From Deinococcus sp. YIM 77859 (GTDB taxonomy: Bacteria > Deinococcota > Deinococci > Deinococcales > Deinococcaceae), in the NCBI RefSeq assembly GCF_000745175.1, contig NZ_JQNI01000002.1, forward strand, positions 1,937,501 to 2,001,500: a stretch of DNA of 64,000 nt. The letters are read 5' to 3'. The translations under genes were made by a program, and so were the position numbers. The notes beneath the pieces were generated by a model, which made no database searches, had not been told where the DNA came from, and saw only the letters and a program-made list of their open reading frames with translations. Below, in pieces: positions 62,600 to 64,000 of the stretch. The first letter of the stretch is position 1. Each line of letters starts with the position of its first letter.

Positions 62600-64000
62600 A
62601 GTTCTTTGCCAGGGTCGCGCTGGTGGCGGCGCTGGCTCTCGGTGCGGCGGGAGCCCAGGACCTCGGCGCGTACCGCACGCTGGCCCGCAGCCTAGACGCG
62701 GCCGCAGCCGCCGGCAGCGGCGAGCAGGCCCTGATGGAGCTTGACCAAGCAGAGGCCGCCTACGCGCAGCTTGCTCCTACCGTGGAAAACCGGCAACTGC
62801 TGGGCGAGCTGCGGAGCACGCTGGACCGGGCGCGGGGCGCTCTTGCCCGCACGCCCGCCGAGGTGCAGGCCCAGGTGCTGCTGGCGCGCGGGCTGCTGCG
62901 CCGGGCCCTGTATGACCAGACGCTGGAGGCGCTTGCGCAGCACCCGGACCACCGCGCGCAGCTTCGCCTGCTGGCCCGTGAGTTTGGCCTGAGCGCTGAC
63001 GAGGCTCAGGCCCTCGCGCAGGATGCGGCGGCGGGGCAGCTGGAGCGGGTGGCCTGGCGGCTTCAGCGGTCTGCCGCGCGCCAGGTGAATGCGGCGCTTC
63101 AGGCGGCTCGGCCTCAGCGCAACGCCGCGGCCTACCTGAACCTCGCTCGGGGTGCGAGCTGGTTGACCGCCCTACAGAACGCGGGGGGCACCCAGACCCT
63201 CCGGGCAGAGCAGTTCACGGCAGCCCTGAAGCAGCTCACCGCGGGGGACGTGCCCGCCCTCACCGCGTCCCTCACCGGGCTGCGGCAGGGAGCGGGAGCG
63301 CTCGTGCGCTCGCTCGCCACGCCCCCACAGCTGGCTGCCCCAGCCAAGCCTATGCCTGCCTCTTCCGAGGTGCCTGCCGTTGCCGCTGCGGAGGTCGCGC
63401 CGCCCGCGCCCGCCCAACAGGAGAGCCTCGACGCCACCTACGCAGCCCTGGCGCGGGCCCTGACCGCGGCTGGACACGGTGACCCCGAGACGGCGCGGCA
63501 GGCGCTGAGCCGCGCGCTGCTGGCTGTTCCTCCGTCTCTGCGGGAGGCGGCGGGGTACGCCGCATTCGTACAGAACCTGACCGCCGCGCAGGAGCGGCGC
63601 GGGCTGCGGCCAGAAGAGGTGCAGGCGCTGATGGCCGAACTGGGCGGGCTGGAGAGCGGCACGGTCCCCACCGTCGATGCGCTTTCGGCCAGCACCAGCC
63701 GGACCTTCAGCGGGGGGCTGCGGGCGACCGTGTTCCTGGGCCTGGCCCTGCTTGCCCTGGTGCCGCTGTATCTGCTGCACCTCGCCTTTGGCAGCCGTAA
63801 CCCTGCCTGGCGGGCCATCACCGCTGCGCTGGCGCTGCTGCTGCTGCCGCTGTTTGTGGAGGGGGTGTTTGGCTTCCTGGGCTGGCTGGGTGATCTGAGC
63901 GGCGTGCCGTTGCTGCGCGCGGCGCTCAGCCTGACCCTGGAGCAGGGCGCGTACGGTCTGCCCTTGCGCGTCCTGCTCATGACCCTCGCGGTGGCCCTGG
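62596..64000 (+). CDS. secreted or membrane protein, unknown, cut by window end
   Basis: Open frame of 468 codons from GTG 62596 with no stop before the edge. Signal peptide about 1-20 (KFFARVALVAALALGAAGAQ), an alanine/leucine-rich helical region to about 245 (repeats of A-x2-L-x6-L, coiled-coil- or TPR-like), a Pro/Ala linker (about 252-278), a further helical domain to about 370, then at least two membrane spans from about 378 (ATVFLGLALLALVPLYLLHLAF and AALALLLLPLFVEGVFGFLGWLG). Not recognised. The GTGA overlap with the Roadblock gene implies the two products act together. Confidence 0.75.

Overview
The window is a GC-rich chromosomal segment that reads as Deinococcus. The inference rests on a soluble acyl-ACP desaturase, a MurE without the usual diaminopimelate motif, an AlkA of the short Deinococcus type, hydrophilic low-complexity proteins typical of desiccation-tolerant bacteria, and above all on many genes whose -10 hexamer (TAnnnT) lies exactly 6 nt before the ATG, the layout of leaderless mRNAs that are abundant in this genus. 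Genes are densely packed with many 4-bp ATGA/GTGA overlaps. I saw no rRNA, tRNA, insertion sequence, prophage or CRISPR array.

Layout. 1-7.4 kb: a cut-off isopropylmalate-synthase-like gene divergent from an HTH-citrate synthase, an MFS/LacI pair sharing a perfect operator, RtcB, MurE and a CadC/CzrA-like metal sensor. 7.5-13.8 kb: a DUF892 ferritin-like protein, two deoxynucleoside kinases, an HtrA protease behind a cysteine-less FmdB protein, an acyl-CoA dehydrogenase and a divergent Crp-family regulator. 13.9-25.4 kb: AlkA, a YbaY-like protein, SDR plus Nudix, an ATPase-permease fusion transporter plus EamA exporter, a hydrophilin-like protein and a SRPBCC protein, a lipoprotein, a TetR/hisC divergent pair, ChrA and the desaturase. 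25.5-33.5 kb: a 1-Cys peroxiredoxin, a heterodimeric ABC exporter and a heme uptake operon (hmuTUV plus siderophore-interacting protein).

33.5-40 kb is a leftward block of regulation and envelope genes: PhoB-PhoR-PhoU with a Pho-box-like repeat, the YqeK-LCP-RsfS operon with a possible leaderless leader peptide, and the c-di-AMP synthase pair CdaA-CdaR behind a 14-bp inverted repeat that encloses the -10. 40.2-43.7 kb: MBL hydrolase, WYL regulator, VOC protein, RNase H and PyrE. 43.8-48.1 kb: E2 and E1 of 2-oxoglutarate dehydrogenase. 48.3-51 kb: a BON-domain protein with a G/Y/Q/S-rich low-complexity region, another hydrophilin-like protein, and a 417-residue protein I do not recognise.

52-54.4 kb holds glmS preceded by a 430-nt gene-free leader containing a clear glmS self-cleaving ribozyme (54121-54295, minus), behind its own promoter and an inverted repeat. 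54.4-64 kb: a trans-sulfuration enzyme, a TRIC-like channel, rpmF, a TetR regulator with three operator-like dyads facing a YhgE/Pip membrane protein, MenG, glycine C-acetyltransferase, and a Roadblock/LC7 protein translationally coupled to a secreted or membrane protein that runs off the window end.
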